From Polyangia bacterium (GTDB lineage Bacteria; Myxococcota_A; Polyangia; Polyangiales; Polyangiaceae), in NCBI GenBank assembly GCA_030433055.1, contig JAUILJ010000411.1:1-7173 (forward strand): a DNA stretch of 7,173 bases, read 5' to 3'. Positions 6,189 to 7,173 of the stretch are shown here, piece after piece. Positions within the stretch are counted from its first letter, which is position 1. Each line of letters starts with the position of its first letter. The notes under the pieces were generated by a model. The model ran no database searches. It had not been told where the DNA came from and saw only the letters and a list, made by a program, of their open reading frames with translations. A program made the position numbers and the translations under genes.

Positions 6189-7173
6189 GCCAGACCCTGA
6201 TTGTCGCCACGCGGAAGAGCCAACTTGCTTTGGCGCAGTCTCGGGCGTGGATGCGAGCGCTCGAAGCAGCCCGGCCCGGAGTGAAGTGCGACGAGCTCCA
6301 CGTGACCACCACCGGTGACCGCATCCAGGATCGAGCGCTGAGCCAGATCGGTGGCAAGGGCCTGTTCATCAAGGAGATTGAGGAGGCCATTCTTGCGGGG
6401 CAAGCGCAGCTGGCCGTCCACTCGATGAAGGATGTCCCCGCCGAGCTCGCGCCTGGGCTGGAAATCGGCTGCGTTCCGCTGCGCGAAGATCCTCGGGACG
6501 TCGCCGTGACCCGCAGCGGGAAGCCGCTCGCGGACCTGCCGAGCGGAGCGAAGGTGGGCACTTCATCCCTGCGTCGCTCGATTCAGATTTCCGCGTGGAG
6601 ACCCGATCTGGTGATAGTGCCGCTTCGTGGCAACGTGGACACCCGTCTGCGCAAGTGCCAGGAGGGCGAAGTAGAAGCGATCTTGCTCGCGCGGGCGGGG
6701 CTCGCCCGTCTCGGCTTGCTGGATCGCATCACGGAGACCCTGGAGCCCGAGCTCGTGCTCCCGGCGGTTGGGCAGGGGGCGTTGGCGATCGAGCTGGCCA
6801 GCGAAGACTCCACCTCAAGAGCTGTCAAATGTTGCGCAACCATCACAAAAGGTCGCAGGACTTTGTGGGACAATGCAAGCTGTGGACAGCGCGTCGGCAG
6901 GCATGTCACCTCAGCGCAAGTCACGATTGTGCAGCGCTCGCACGGAGAAGTCGCCACCCCGATATCCAGGCTGGATTTCCGAGGCTTGAGCAACGATATC
7001 TTCACAAGGCCTGTCAACTTGGACATCGTCGTTCATGCCGAACAGCGCCACTTTCCCCGAAGACGCTGCCCTGGCGTCCATCGACACAACGAGCTGGTCC
7101 CTCCTCACATAAGGCCAAAAGGAGACAAAAGTGATACATATCCGAACGATTCTTTGCTTACTCATAGCGTATG
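6185..7173 (+). CDS. hemC: porphobilinogen deaminase (hydroxymethylbilane synthase), N-terminal two domains only; broken
   Basis: HemC joins four porphobilinogens into hydroxymethylbilane. ATG 6185 overlaps the hemA TGA as ATGA. Residues 1-210 are clear HemC: LIVATRKSQLALAQ (5-18), TTTGDRIQDRALSQIGGKGL (41-60), VHSMKDVP (78-85) with catalytic Asp83, GTSSLRR (125-131), LRGNVDTRL (147-155), and LPAVGQGALAIE (192-203). Homology ends around codon 210 (about 6815). The frame stays open to the window edge, but the residues after about 212 do not resemble HemC. The missing third domain should carry the cysteine (Cys242 in E. coli, in GGCQ) that holds the dipyrromethane cofactor, without which the enzyme cannot work. 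GC falls from core level to 56% at the same place. Truncation by a join is therefore inferred, real or artefactual. Confidence 0.93.
   Translation, partial: MSQTLIVATRKSQLALAQSRAWMRALEAARPGVKCDELHVTTTGDRIQDRALSQIGGKGLFIKEIEEAILAGQAQLAVHSMKDVPAELAPGLEIGCVPLREDPRDVAVTRSGKPLADLPSGAKVGTSSLRRSIQISAWRPDLVIVPLRGNVDTRLRKCQEGEVEAILLARAGLARLGLLDRITETLEPELVLPAVGQGALAIELASEDSTSRAVKCCATITKGRRTLWDNASCGQRVGRHVTSAQVTIVQRSHGEVATPISRLDFRGLSNDIFTRPVNLDIVVHAEQRHFPRRRCPGVHRHNELVPPHIRPKGDKSDTYPNDSLLTHSV
6818..7130. other. segment of different origin after the hemC break
   Basis: About 56% GC over 6841-7140 by count, lower and less biased than the core. Several frames stay open without a convincing protein. The plus frame continuing hemC has no stop to the window end. 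A second plus frame ends at TGA 7132-7134, overlapping the GTG at 7131, but is improbably rich in His, Arg, Cys and Gln. A minus-strand frame of 84 codons (7165 down to 6911, begins MSKQRIVRIC) has ordinary composition but no recognisable domain and no visible start signal. I cannot decide which, if any, is real; it may simply be the leader region of the gene starting at 7131. Confidence 0.6.
7131..7173 (+). CDS. start of a probable exported or membrane protein, cut by the window end
   Basis: A GTG at 7131 is preceded by AAAAGGAG (7117-7124) with a 6-base A-rich spacer, one of the best ribosome binding sites in the window. The 14 visible codons read MIHIRTILCLLIAY: one Arg, then a hydrophobic run, typical of a signal peptide or first membrane helix. 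The Cys at residue 9 is too early for a lipobox. The gene continues beyond the window, so its identity is unknown. It belongs to the DNA joined after the hemC break. Confidence 0.45.
   Translation, partial: MIHIRTILCLLIAY

Noticed and set aside
6595..7134. A plus-strand frame spanning the hemC break and ending in a GTGA overlap with the start at 7131
   Set aside because: The first part is an off-frame reading of hemC and the second part is His/Arg/Cys/Gln-rich; the overlap is probably chance, though it cannot be excluded for the right-hand part.

Overview
The core of this window, roughly positions 323 to 6815, is GC-rich DNA (about 65-80% in lines I counted). It reads as one coherent block of a deltaproteobacterium-like genome, most probably Myxococcota. 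The support is the strong G/C third-position bias, the coiled-coil lipoprotein next to a LysM envelope protein, and a tightly overlapped heme operon of a membrane CcsA/HemX-like protein, hemA and hemC. The organism call is inference from gene style and order; no database search was possible.

Layout. 1-322: AT-rich DNA (29% GC over the first 300 bases) unlike the rest, holding two short overlapping reading frames. 323-683 (minus): the N-terminal half of a CDP-diacylglycerol--serine O-phosphatidyltransferase (pssA), cut at the composition boundary just after its catalytic motif. 684-852: divergent intergenic region with a perfect 8-bp inverted repeat. 853-1260 (plus): small coiled-coil lipoprotein. 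1317-2690 (plus): exported LysM protein. 2707-3336 (minus): unrecognised soluble protein, converging on the LysM gene. 3337-3599: divergent intergenic region with a 14-bp tandem repeat. 3600-6815 (plus): operon of a 147-residue conserved-looking protein, a CcsA/HemX-like membrane protein, hemA (TTG start) and hemC. About 6816-7173: DNA of lower GC (56%) that interrupts hemC before its third domain and ends with the start of a probable exported protein at 7131.

How the genes work together. HemA makes glutamate-1-semialdehyde from glutamyl-tRNA, and HemC polymerises porphobilinogen, so both act in the C5 tetrapyrrole pathway. The CcsA/HemX-like protein is coupled to hemA by a 4-base overlap and presumably affects GlutR level or heme handling. 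The lipoprotein and LysM protein look like a cell-envelope pair. pssA starts phosphatidylethanolamine synthesis.

The most noteworthy feature is structural. Two conserved enzymes are each broken at opposite ends of the window, exactly where base composition changes. This is most simply explained by chimeric joining (amplification or assembly) at both ends, and less likely by real rearrangement. I see no defence system, CRISPR array, transposase, tRNA, rRNA or convincing novel system.
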